A stretch of 64,000 bases of DNA, taken from positions 17,691,931-17,755,930 of the forward strand of contig JARWKL010000010.1 in assembly GCA_029961685.1 (NCBI GenBank). The letters run 5' to 3'. The notes below the pieces were generated by a model. It did not search any database. It saw only the letters and a program-made list of their open reading frames with translations, and was not told where the DNA came from. The position numbers and the translations under genes are program-made. This document shows positions 37,101 to 50,323 of the stretch, piece by piece. This stretch comes from Aristolochia californica. Taxonomy: Eukaryota; Streptophyta; Magnoliopsida; Piperales; Aristolochiaceae. Every line of letters begins with the position of its first letter. The first letter of the stretch is position 1.

Positions 37101-39593
37101 TTTTCTTAAATCAAAACTTGAGTTTTCACTTTCCCTTCATTTTGTGAACAAAAATAGAGATAAAAGGCAAATAGATCACAACACAACACAAATTTTAGAG
37201 TTTATGTAAGGAAAGAATTTAAATAAAAAACAAATGTAAGTAAAGAAAATTTATTTACACACCACAAATGCACATAAAAGTTTTGTTATCCAAGATTGGG
37301 AAATTCCACTAGTTCAACACTAATAGCTCGAAGTTTTATAAGAAAGAGAATTTTCTACACATGTTTTAAAAAAAGGATTTGCCGGCTTGAAACATGTTAA
37401 AGATGCAAATGACCTATGGATCAAAACCTTTTAAAGAGAATAACATTAAATTCCCAAGTGAATGTGGGGTGGGATATTTACCCAAATCGAACAAGCCATT
37501 TTTTTGCCAATTTACAAAAAGCTGACGTAACGGTCATAGATGATTGTAAAGTGATTTATCATGCGTAATGGGCTATTATTTTGTAAGGAATGGCTTATCA
37601 ATCGGGAGTCAACACTCAATTAGGAATCCCCCGCGTCCCTCTTTTCCCGAAGATTGCAGAAACTGATATATAAAAACTAAAAAGAGTTTACAATCCCTAA
37701 AAATTAGAGACACTTTTTGGAATTATCTCTCTCTACATTTGTGCATTGAGCATTTCTATTTTATATGTATACTTATTTCTCAAATGATAACATGAGTTTT
37801 CACTTTCCCTTCATCTCGTAAACAAAAAATAAAATAAAAGGCAAATAGATCACAAAAAAATGAAAATTTTAGAGTTTATGTATGGAAAGAATTTAAAGCC
37901 ATAAAAAATTTTAAGTAAAGAAAATTTATTCACACACCAAAAATGCACATAAAAGTTTTGTTATCCAAGATTGGGAAATTCCACTAGTTCAACCCTAATA
38001 GCTCGGAATTTTATAAGAAAGAGATATTCTACGCATGTTTTAAAAAATGGATATGCATGCTGGAAACATGTTAAAGATGAAAATAACCTATGGATCCAAA
38101 CTTTTTAAAGAGAATAACAATAAATTCCTAGGTGAACGTGCGGTGGGATATTTACTCGAGTCAAACAAGCCATTATTTTGCCCATTTACAAAAAGCTGAC
38201 CTAACGAGCATAGACGATTGTAAAGTGATTTATCATGCGTAACAGGCTAAATTTTTGTAAGGAATGACTTATGGATTGGGAGTCAACACTTAGTTAAAAA
38301 TCCCCCGCCTCCCCCTTTTCCTGACGTTTGCCAAACCTGATATATAAAAACTAAAAAGAGTTTACAATCCCAAAAAATTATAGGCACTTTTTGGAATTAT
38401 CTCTATCTAAATTTTTGCATTGTGCATTTCCATTTTAGATGTATACTTTTTTCTTAAATAGAAACTTGTGTTTCCAGTTTCCCTTCTTCTCGTAAACAAA
38501 AAAAGAGATAACAGGCAAGTAGAACACGACAAAATCAAAATTTTAGAGTTTATGTGTGGAAATAATTTAAAGCAATAACAAATGTTAGTGAAGAAAAAAG
38601 TTTCACACACCACCTAATGAACACAAGAGTTTTGTTATCCAAGTTAGGAAAATTCCACTAATTCAACCTTTTTAGCTATGAATTTTATAACAAAGAGATT
38701 TTTCTACACATGTTTTAAAAAATGGATATGCATGCTAGAAACATGTTAAAGATGCAAATGACCTACGGATCCAAACCTTTTAAAGTGAATAACATTAAAT
38801 TCCCAAGGGAACGTGCGGTAGGCTATTTACCTGAGTCAAACAAGCCATTATTTTGCCCATTTTCATAAAGCTGACCTAACAATCATAGATGAATGTAAAG
38901 TGATTTATCATGTGTAACGGGCTATATTTTTGTAAGGAATTACTTATGAATTGGGTGTCAACACTCAGTTAAAAATCCCCTACCTCCCCCTTCTTCCGAA
39001 GATTGCAGAACCGGATATATTAAAACTAAAAAGAGTTTAAAATCCCTAAAAATTACGGACACTTTTTTGAATTATCTCTTTCTACATTTGTACATTGTAC
39101 ATTTAGATTTTAGATGTATACTTTCTTCTTAAATCAAAACTTGAGTTTTCACTTTCCCTTCATCTCGTAAACAAAAAAAAGACATAAAAGGCAAATAGAT
39201 CACAACAAAATGAAAATTTAAGAGTTTATGTATGGAAAGAATTTAAAGCAATAACAAATGTACGTAAAGAAAATTGATTCACACACCACAAATGAACACA
39301 ATAGTTTTGTTAACCAAATTTAGGAAATTCCACTAGTTCAACCCAAATAGCTAGAAATTTTAAAGGAAAGAGATTTTTCTACACATGTTTTAAAAAATGG
39401 ATATGCATGCTTGAAACATGTTAAAGATGAAAATGAACAATGGATACAAACCTTTTAAAGAGAATAACATTAAATTCCTAGGTGAACTTGTGGTGGGATA
39501 TTTACTCAAGTCAAATAAGCCATTATTTTTCCCATTTACAAAAAGTTGACCTAATGATCATAGATGATTGTAAAGTGATTTACCATGCGCAAC

Positions 39594-40218
39594 GGGCTAT
39601 ATTTTTGTAGGGAATGACTTATGGATTGGGAATCAACATTCAGTTAAAAACTAAAAAGAGTTTAGAATCCCTAAAACTTTCAGAATTTTTTTGGAATTAT
39701 CTCTCTCTAAATTTATGCATTGTGCATTTCCATTTTATATGTATACTTTTTTCTTAAATCAAAACTTGTGTTTTCACTTTCGCTTTATCTCGTAAACTAA
39801 AAAGGAGATAAAAAGCAATTAGATCACAACAAAATGAAAATTTTAGAGTTTATTTATGGAAAGAATTTAAAGGAATCACAAATGTACGTAAAGAAAATTT
39901 ATTCACACACCACAAATGAACTCAAAAGTTTGGTTGTCCAAGTTTGGGAAATTCCACTAGTTCAACCGAAATAGCTCGAAATTTTATAAAAAAATATATT
40001 TTTCTAGACATGTTTTAAAAAATGGATGTGCATGCTTGAAACATGTTAAAGATGAAAATGATCTATGGATCCAAACCTTTTAAAGAGAATAACATTAAAT
40101 TCCCTAGTAAACGTGCGGTGGGATATTTACCAGAGTCAAACAAGCCATTATTTTGCCCATTTAAAAAAAGCTGACCAAACGATCATAGATGATTTTAAAG
40201 TGATTTATCATGCGTAAC
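39594..40218 (+). repeat. Unit 62, loss of the whole pyrimidine tract
   Basis: The unit is 625 bp long. At about 39643-39654 cagttaaaaactaaaaagag joins the region just before the pyrimidine tract to the region just after the TATA-like motif. TAAAAA is found at both edges. The unit is otherwise canonical, so neither element is needed for persistence within the array. Confidence 0.87.
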
Positions 40219-43200
40219 GGGGTATATTTTTGTAAGGAATGACTAATGACTTGGGAGTCAACACTCAGTTAAAAATCCCCCGCCCCCCTTTCCCCGACAT
40301 TGTAGAACTGATATATAAAACCTAAAAAGATTTTACAATTCCTAAAAATTACAGAAACTTTTTGTAATTATCTCTCTCTACATTTGTGCATTGTACATTT
40401 CCATTTTAGATGTATACTTTTTTGTTAAATCAAAACTTGACTTTTCACTTTCCCTTCATCTCGTAAACAAAAAAAGAGATAAAAGTCAAAAAGCTCACAA
40501 CAAAATGAAAATTTTAGAGTTTATGTATGGAAAATTTTTTGAAGGAATCACAAATTTACGAAAGAAAATTTATTCACACACCACAAATGAACTCAAAAGT
40601 TTTGTTATCCAAGTTTGGGAAATTCCACTAGTTCAACCCTAATTGCTCGAAATTTTGAAAGAAAAAGATTTTTCTACACATGTTTTAAAAAATGGATATG
40701 CATGCTTGAAACATGTTAAAGATGCAAATGATCTATGGATCCAAACATTTTAAAGAGAATAACATTAAATTCCCAACTGAACGTGTGGTGGGATATTTAC
40801 CCGAGTCAAACAAGCCATTATTTTGCTCATTTACAAAAAGCTGACCTAATGATCATAGAAGATTGTAAAGTAATTTATCATGAATAACGGGTTATATTTT
40901 TGTAAGGAATGACTTATGGATTGGGAGTCAACACTCTATTAAAAATGCCATGCCTACCCCTTTTCCCGACGATTCTAGAACATGATACATAAAAACTAAA
41001 AAGATTTTACAATCCCTAAAAATTACAGAAATTTTTTGGAATTATCATTCTCTACATTTTTGCATTTTACATTTCCATTTAGGTGTATAATTTTTTTTTA
41101 AATCAAAACTTGAGTTTTCAATTTCCCTTCATCTCGTAAACAAAAAAAGAGAGAAAAAGCAAAAGATCACAACAAAATGAAAATTTTAGAGTTTATGTAA
41201 GGAGGGAATTTAAAGAAATCACAAATTTAAATAAATAAAATTTATTCAAACACCACAAATGAACAAAAAAGTTTTGTTATCCAAGTTTGGGATATTCCAC
41301 TAGTTCAACCCTTATAGCTCGGAATTTTTTTAGAAAGAGATTTTTCTACACTTTTTTTAAAAAAAGGATATGCATGCTTGAAACATGTTAAAGATGCAAA
41401 TGACCTATGGATCCAAACCTTTTAAAGATAATAACATTAAATTCCCAAGTGAACGTGTAGTGGGATATTTACCTGAGTCAAACAAGCCATTATTTTGCCC
41501 ATTTACAAAAAGCAGACCTAACGATCATAGATGATTGTAAATTGATTTATCTTGCGTAACGGGCTATATTTTTGTAAGGAATGATTTATGGATTGAGAAT
41601 CAACACCTAGTTAAAGATCCCCCACCTCCCCCTTTTCCTGACGATTGCAGAACCTGATATATAAAAACTAAAAGGAGTATACAATCCCTAAAAATTACAG
41701 ACACTTTTTGGAATTATCTCTCTCTACATTTTTGCATTGTGCATTTCCATTTTAGATGTATACTTTTTTATTAAATCAAGATTTGAGTTTTCACTTTCCC
41801 TTTAACTCTTAAACAAAGAAAGTGATAAAAGGCAAATAGATCACAACAAAATGAAAATTTTTGAGTTTATGTATGGAAAGAATTTAAAGCAATCATAAAT
41901 GTACGTAAAGAAAATTTATTTAAACACCACAAATGAACACAAAAGTTTTGTTATCCAAGTTTGGGAAATTCCACTAGTTCAACCCTAATAGCTCGGAATT
42001 TTATAAGAAAGATATTTTTCTACACTATTTTAAAAAATGGTTATGCATGCTTGAAACATGTTAAAGAAACAAACAACTTATGGAGTGAAACCTTTTAAAG
42101 AGAATAACATTAAATTCCAAAGTGAACGTGTGGTGGGATATTTACTCGAGTCAAACAAATCATTATTTTGCCCATTTACAAAAAGCTGACCTAAAGATCA
42201 TAGATGATTTTAAAGTAATTTATCATGCATAACGGGCTATATTTTTGTAAGGAATGACTTATGGATTGGGAGTCAACACACAGTTAAACATCCCCCGCCT
42301 CCTCCTTTTCCTGACAATTGCAGAACTTGATGTATAAAAACTAAAAAGAGTTTACAATCCCTAAAATTACAGACACTTTTTTGAATTAGCTCTCACTACA
42401 TTTGTGCATTTGACATTTCCATTTTAGATGTATAAGCTTTTGTTAAATCAAAACTTGAGCGTTCTCTTTCCCATCATCTCGTAAACCAAAAAAGAGATAA
42501 AAGGCAAATAGATCTCAACAATATGAAAATTTTAGATTTTATGTAAGGAAACTATTTAAAGCAATCACAAATTTAAGTAAAGAGAATTTATTCACACACG
42601 ACAAATGGAAAAAAAGGTTTTGTTATCCAAGTTTGGGAAATTCCACTAGTTCAACCCTTATAGCTCGGAAATTTATAAGAAAGAGTTTTTTTTTCTAAAC
42701 TTGTTTTAAAAAATGGATATACATCCTTGAAACATGTTAAAGATACAAATGACCTATGGATCTAAACCTTTTAAAGAGAATAACATTAAATTCCCGAGTG
42801 AACGTGCGATGGGATATTTACCCGAGTCAAACAACCCACTATTTTGCCCATTTACAAAAAGCTGACCTAACAATCATAGATGTTTGTAATGTGATTTATC
42901 ATGCGTAACGGGCTATATTTTTGTAAGGAATGACTTATGGAATGGGAGTCACACTTAGTCAAAAATCCCCCGCCTCCTCTTTTTCCCGACTATTGTAGAA
43001 CCTGATAAGTAAAAACTAAAAAGAGTTTACAATCCCTTAAAATTATAGACACTTTTTGGAATTATCTCTCTCTATATTTTTGCATTGTGCATTTCCATTT
43101 TAGATGTGTACTTATTTCTTAAATCAAAACTTGAGTTTTCACTTTCCCTTTATCTCGTAAACAAAAAAAGAGATCAAAGGCAAATAGATCACAACAAAAT

Positions 43201-46200
43201 GAAAATTTTTGTGTTTATTTATGCAAAGAATTTAAAGCGATCACAAATGTACATAAAGAAAATTTATTCACACACCACAAATGAACACAAAAGTTTGGTT
43301 ATCCAAGTTTGGGAAATTCCACTAGTTCAACCCTAATAGCTCGGAATTTAATGAGAAAGAGATTCATGTTTTAAAAAATGAATATGCATGCTTGAAAAAT
43401 GTTAAAGATGCAAATGACCTATTGATCCAAACCTTTTAAAGAGAATAACATTAAATTACCAAGTAAACGTGCGGTGGGATATTTACTCGAGTTAAACAAG
43501 CCATTATTTTGCCCATTTACAAAAAGCTGACCTAACGATCATAGATGATTGTAAAGTAATTTACTATGCGTAATGGACTATATTTATGTACAGAATGACT
43601 TTTGGAGTGGGAGTCAACACTCAGTTAAAAATCCCCCACCTCCCCCGTTTCTCGATGATTGCAAAACCTGATATATGAAAAATAAAAAGAGTTTACAATT
43701 CCTAAAAATTTCAGACACGTTTTGGAATTAGCTCTCTCTACATTTGTGAATTGTACATTTCCTTTTTAGATTTATAATTTTTTGTTAAATCAAAACTTGA
43801 GTTTTCACTTTCCTTTCATCTTGTAAACAAAAAAAGAGATCAAAGGCAAATAGATCACAACAAAATGAAACTTTTAGAGTTTATGTAGGGAAAGAACTTA
43901 AAGCAATCACAAATTTATGTAATGAAAATTTATTCACACACCACAATGAACACAAAAGTTTTGTTATCTAAGTTTGGGAAATTCCACTAGTTCAACCCTA
44001 ATAGCTCAAAATTTTATAAGAAAGAGATTTTTCTACACTTGTTTTAAAAAATGAATATGCATGCTTGATTCATGTTAAAGATGCAAATGACCTATGGATC
44101 CAATTTTTTTAAAGAGAATAACATTAAATTCCCAAGTGAACGTACGGTGGGATATTTACCCAAGTCAAACAAGCCATTATTTTGCGCATTTACAAAAAGC
44201 TGACCTAACGATCATATATGATTGTAAAGTGATTTATCATGCGTTACGGGCTATATTTTTGTAAGGAATAACTTATGGATTGGGAGTCAACACTCAGTTA
44301 AAAATCTTCCGCCTCCCCCTTTTCCAGACGATTGCAGAACCTGATATACAAAAACTAAAAAGAGTTTACAATCCCAAAATATTATAGACACTTTTGGAAT
44401 TATCTCTCTCTACATTTTTTCATTTTTCATTTCCATTTTAGATGTATAAGTTTTAGTTAAATCAAAACTTGAGTTTTCTCTTTCCCATCATCTCATAAAC
44501 ATTAAAAGAGATAAAAGGCAAATAGATCACACAATATGAAAAATATAGAGTTTATGTAAGTAAAGTATTTAAAGAAATCACAATTTTAAGTAAAGAAAAT
44601 TTATTGACACACCACAAATGAACAAAAACGTTTCGTTATCCAAGTTTAAGAAATTCCACTAGTTCAACCCTTATGGGTAGGAAATTTATAAGAAAGAGAT
44701 TTTTCTAAAATTTTTTTAAAAAATGGATATGCTTGCTTGAAACATGTTAAAGATGCAAATGAACTATGGATCCAAACCTTTTAAAAAGAATAACATTAAA
44801 TTCCCAAGTAAACGTACGGTGGGTTATTTACCCGAGCCAAACAAGCCTTTATTTTACCCATTTACAAAAAGCTAACCTAACGATCATAGATGATATGAAA
44901 GTAATTTATCATGCATAACGGGCATTATTTTTTCAAGGAATGACTTATGGATTGGGAGTCAACACTTAGTTAAAAATCCCCCGCCTGCCCCTTTTCCCGA
45001 CGATTGCAAAACCTGATATATAAAACTAAAAAGAGTTTACTATCCTTAAAAATTACAGACACTTTTTGGAATTATCTCCCTCTACATTTGTGCTTTGTGC
45101 ATTTTCTTTTTAGATGTATAATTTTTTCTTAAATCAAAACTTGAGTTTTCACTTTCCCACCATCTCGTAAACAAAACAAAAGAGATAAAAGCCCAATAGA
45201 TAAGAGCAAAATGAAAAAATTAGATTTATGTATGGAAAGAATTTAAAGAAATAAAAAATGAAAGTAAAGAAAATTTATTCACACACCACAAATAAAAAAA
45301 AAAGTTTTGTTATCCAACTTTGGGAAATTCCACTAGTTCCACCCTAATAGCTCGGAATTTTATAAGAAAGAGATTTTTCTACACATGTTTTAAACAATGG
45401 ATATGCATGCTTGAAACATGTTAAAGATGCAAATGACCAATGGATCCAAACCTTTTAAAGATAATAACATTAAATTCCCAAGTGAACCTGCGGTAGGATA
45501 TTTACCCATCTCAAACAAGCCATTATTTTGCACATTTACAAAAAGTTGACCTAACGATCAAAGATGATTGTAAATTAATTTATCATGCATAACGGGCTAT
45601 ATTTTTGTAAGGCACTTATGGATTGGGAGTCAACACTCAGTTAAAAATCCCCGACCTCCCCCTTTTCCCGACAATTGCAGAACCTAATCTATAAAAACTA
45701 AAAAGAGTTTACAATCCCTAAAAATTACAAACACTTTTTGGAATTATCTCTCTTTTTATTTGTGCATTTTACATTTGCATTATAGATGTATAATTTTTTG
45801 TTAAATCAAAACTTGAGTTTTCACTTTCCCAACATCTCGTAAACAAGAAAAGAGATAAAAGGCAAATAGATCACAACAAAATGAAAATTTTAGAGTTTAT
45901 GTAAGGAAAGAATTTATAGAAATCACAAATTTAAGTAAAGAAAATTTATTCGCACACCACAAATGAACAAAAATGTTTTGTTATTCAAGTTTGGGAAATT
46001 CCACTAGCTCAACCCTTATAGCTCGGAATTTTATAAGAAAGATTTTTCTCAACTTGTTTTAAAAATGGATTAGCATGCTTGAAACATGTTAAAGATGCAA
46101 ATGCCCTAAGGATCCAAACCTTTTAAAGAGGATAAATTTAAATTCCTAAGTGAACATGCGGTGGGCTATTTACCCTTGTCAAACAAGCCATTATTTTGCC

Positions 46201-48596
46201 CATTTACAAAAAGCTAACTCAACAATCATAGATGATTGTAAAGTGATTTATCATGCATAATGGTATATATTTTTGTAAGGAATGACTTATGGTTTGGGAC
46301 TCAACACTTAGTTAAAAATCCCCCACCTCCCCTTTTCCCGACAATTGAAAAACCTAATAAAAAAACTAAAAACATTTTACAATGCCTAAAAATTACAGAC
46401 ACTTTTTGGAATTATCTCTCTCTACATTTTTGCATTGTGCATTTCCATTTTAGATGTATACTTTTTTCTTAAGTCAAAACTTGAGTTTTCACTTTCCCTT
46501 TATCTCGTAAACAAAAAAAGAGATAAAAGCCAAATATATCACAACAAAATAAAAATTTTAGAGTTGATGTATGTAAAGAATTTAAAGCAATCACAAATAT
46601 ACGTAAAGAAAATTTATTCACACACCAAAAATGAACACAAAAGTTTTGTTATCCAAGTTTGGGAAATTCCACTAGTTTAACCCTAATAGCTCGGAACTTT
46701 ATAAGAAAGATATTTTTCTACACTTGTTTTAATAAATGGATATGAATGTTTGAAACATGTTAAAGATGCAAATGACCTATGGATCAAAACCTTTTAAAGA
46801 GAATAACATTAAATTCCCAAGTGAACGTGCGGTGGAATATTTACATGAGTCAAACAAGCCATTATTTTACAAAAAGCTGACCTAACGATCATAGATGATT
46901 TTATAGTAATTTATCATGTGTAACGGGCTATATTTATGTAAGGAATGACTTATGGATTTGGAGTAAACACTCAGTTAAGAATCCCACACCTCCCCCGTTT
47001 TCCGACGATTGCAGAACCTGATATATAAAAACTAAAAAGAGTTTACAATAACTAAAAATTACAGACACTTTTTGGAATTATCTCTCCCTAAATTTGTGCA
47101 TTGTACATTTCCATTTTAGATGTATAATTTTTTTTTAAATTAAAACTTGAGTTTTCACTTTCCCTTCATCTTGTAAACAAAAAAAGTGATAAAAGGCAAA
47201 TAGATCACAACAAAATGAAAATATTAGAGTTTATGTAAGGAAAGAATTTAAAGCAATCACAAATATACGTAAAGAAAATTTATTCACACACCACAAATGA
47301 ACACAAAATTTTTGTTATCTAAGTTAGGGAAATTCCACTTGTTCAACCCTAATTGCTCGAAATTTTATAAGCAAGAGATTTTTCTACACTTGTTTTAAAA
47401 AATGGGTATGCATCCTTGAAACACAAATGACCTATGGATCACAAATTTTTAAAGAGAATAACATTAAATTTCCATGTGAACGTGCGGTGGGAAATTTACC
47501 CGAGTCAAACAAGCCATTATTTTGCCTATTTACAAAAAGTTGACCTAACGATCATAGATGATTTTAAAGTGATTTCTAATGCATAACGGGCTATATTCTT
47601 GTAAGGAATGACTTGTGAATAGGGAGTAAAGACTCAGTTATAAATCCTCGCCTCCCCCTTTTCCCGATGATTGAAGAACCTGATATATAAAAACTAAAAA
47701 GAGTTTACAAGCCCTAAAAATTACAGACACTTTTTGGAATTATCTCTATCTACATTTGTGCATTGGAATTTCCATTTTAGATGCTTACTTTTTTCTTAAA
47801 TCAAAACTTGAGTTTTCACTTTCCCTTCATCTCGTAAACAAAAAAAGAGATAAAAAGGCAAATAAATCACAACAAAATGAAAATTTTAGAGTTTATGTAC
47901 GGAAAAAATTTAAAGAAATAACAAATTTAAGTAAAGAAAATTTATTCACACATGACATATGAACACATAAGTTTTGTTATCCAAGTTAGGGAAATTCCAC
48001 AAGCTCAATCCTAATAGCTCGGAATTTTAAAAGAAAGAGATTTTTCTACACATGTTTTAAAAAATGGATATGCATGCTTGAATCATGTTAAATATGCAAA
48101 TGACCTATGAATCCAAACCTTCTAAAGAGAATAATATTAAATTCCAAACTGAATGTGCAGTGGGATATTTACCCAAATCAAACAATCCATGCTTTTGCCC
48201 ATTTAAAAAAAGCTAACCTAACGATCATAGATGATTGTAAAGTGATTTATTATGCATAACGAGCTATATTTTTGTACGGAATGACTTATGGATTGGGTGT
48301 CAACACTCAATTAAAAATCCCACGCCTCCCCATTTTCCCAACGATTGTCGAGCCTGATATATAAAAACCTAAAAGAAATTAATATCCCTAAAAATTACAG
48401 ACACTTTTTGGAATTATCGCTCTCTATATTTTTGCATTGTGCATTTACATTTTAGATGTATACATTTTTATTAAATCAAAACTTGAGTTTTCAATTTACC
48501 TTCATCTCGTAAACAAAAAAAAGATAAAAGGCAAATAGATCAAAACAAAATGAAAATGTTAGAGTTTATGTGTGGAAAGAATTTAAAACAATCACA

Positions 48597-48684
48597 AATG
48601 TACGTAAAGAAATTTTATTCACACGCCACAAATGAACACAAATGTACATAAATAAAATTTATTCACACGCCACAAATAAACACA
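48597..48684 (+). repeat. 44-bp tandem duplication inside unit 75
   Basis: Two adjacent copies run from 48597 to 48640 and from 48641 to 48684, each beginning aatgtac and containing attcacacgccacaaat. They differ at a few positions (cgtaaagaaatt against cataaataaaat; aatgaac against aataaac). This accounts for the 717-bp length of unit 75, against 673 bp expected. Confidence 0.92.
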
Positions 48685-50323
48685 AATGTTTTGTTATCCA
48701 AGTTTGGGAAATTCCACTATTTCAACCCTAATAACTCGGAATAATTTAAGAAAGAGATTTTTCTACACATGTTTTAAAAAATGGATATGCATCCTTGAAA
48801 CATGTTAAAGATGCAAATGACCTATGGATCCAACCCTTTTATAGAGAATAACATTAAATTCCCAAGTGAACGTGCGGAAGGATATTTACCCATGTCAAAC
48901 AAGCCATTATTTTGCCCATTGACAAAAAGCTGACCTAACGGTCATAGATGATCGTAAAGTGATTTATCATGCGTAACGGGCTATATTTTTTGTAAGGAAT
49001 GACTTATGGATTGGGAGTCAACACTCAATTAAAAATCCCCCACTTCCCCTTTTCTCGACGATTGCAGAATTTGATATATAAAAACTAAAAAGGGTTTACA
49101 ATCTCTAAAAATTACTGACATTTTTTGCAATTATCGCTCTCTACTTTTGTGCATTGTGGATTTCCATATCAGATGTATACTTTTTGTTAAATCAATACTT
49201 GAGTTTTCACTTTCCCTTCATCTCGTAAACAAAAAAAAGATAAAAGGCAAACAAATCACACAAAAATGAAAATTTTAAAGTTTATGTATGGAAAGAATTT
49301 AAAGCAATAACTTATGTAAGTAGAGAATATTTATTCACACACTACAAATGAACACAAAAGTTTTGTTATCCAAGTTTTGGAAATTCCACTAGTTCAACCC
49401 GAATAGCTCAAAATTTTAGAAGATAGAGATTTTTCTACACATGTTTTAAAAATTGGATATGCTTGGTTGAAACATTTAAAGATGCAAATGACCAATGGAT
49501 CCAAACCTTTTAAAGACAATCACATTAAATTCCCAAGTCAACGTGAGGTGGAATATTTACCCAAGTCAAACAAGCCATTATTTTGCCCATTTACAAAAAG
49601 TTGACCTAACGATCAAAGATGATAGTAAAGTGATTTGTCATGGGTAACGGGCTATATTTTTTGTAAGGAATGACTTATGGATTGGGAGTCAACCCTCAGT
49701 TAAAAATCCCCCGCCTCCTACTTTTCTTGACGCTTGCAGAACCTGATATATAAAAACTAAAAAGAGTTTACAATCCCTAAAAATTTCAGACACTTTTTGG
49801 ATATAACTCTCTCTACATTTGTGCATTGTGCATTTCCATTTTAGCTGTACACTTTTTTGTTAAATCAAAACTTGATTTTTCACTTTCCCTTCATCTTGTA
49901 AATAAAAAAAGAGATAAAAGGCAAATACATCACAACAAAATGAAAATTTTAGAGTTTATGTATGGAAAGAATTTAAAGCGATAACAAATGTAAGTAAAAA
50001 ATATTTATTCACACACCACAAAGGAACAAAAAAGTTTTGTTATCCAAGTTTGGGAAATTCCACTAGTTCAACCCAAATAGCTTGGCATGTTATAAGAAAG
50101 AAATTTTTCTACACTTGTTTTACAAAATGGATTTGCATGCTTGAAACATGTTAATGATTCAAATGACCTATGGATGCAAACCTTTTAAATTGAATAACAT
50201 TAAATTCTGAAGTGAATGTGCGGTGGGATATTTACCCGAGTCCAAGAAGCCATTTTTTTGCCCATTTATAAAAAGTTGACCTAACGATCATAGATGATTG
50301 TAAAGTGATTTATCATGCGTAAC

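Larger units (their letters stand above)
29126..50323 (+). repeat. Units 46-77, monomeric-looking zone with local neighbour sharing
   Basis: Unit starts: 29126, 29766, 30431, 31089, 31762, 32436, 33104, 33779, 34198, 34874, 35553, 36221, 36896, 37570, 38244, 38919, 39594, 40219, 40889, 41561, 42234, 42910, 43575, 44248, 44920, 45594, 46262, 46925, 47588, 48261, 48978, 49649. Most are 663-679 bp; unit 53 (419 bp) and unit 62 (625 bp) carry deletions and unit 75 (717 bp) a duplication. I see no long repeating register, but related units occur close together. Units 64, 66, 69 and 71 share aaatcacaaatttaa-type sequence and cccttatag; 58 and 59 share aaatgcacataaaag; 72 and 73 share caaatatacgtaaag. 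Units 66 and 69 both have tgtataagctttt or tgtataagtttta, 2014 bp apart. Confidence 0.75.

Noticed and set aside
43085..43336. Recurrent forward open frame of about 60-83 codons (also near 6818, 12720, 24098, 29302, 33250, 40391, 46435 and 47756), giving similar lysine-rich peptides
   Set aside because: It lies at the same place in successive units, starts at TTG or another non-ATG codon where checked, usually stops at the taa after aatttaaagcaa, and is broken in most units. It is a chance frame of the repeat, not a gene.
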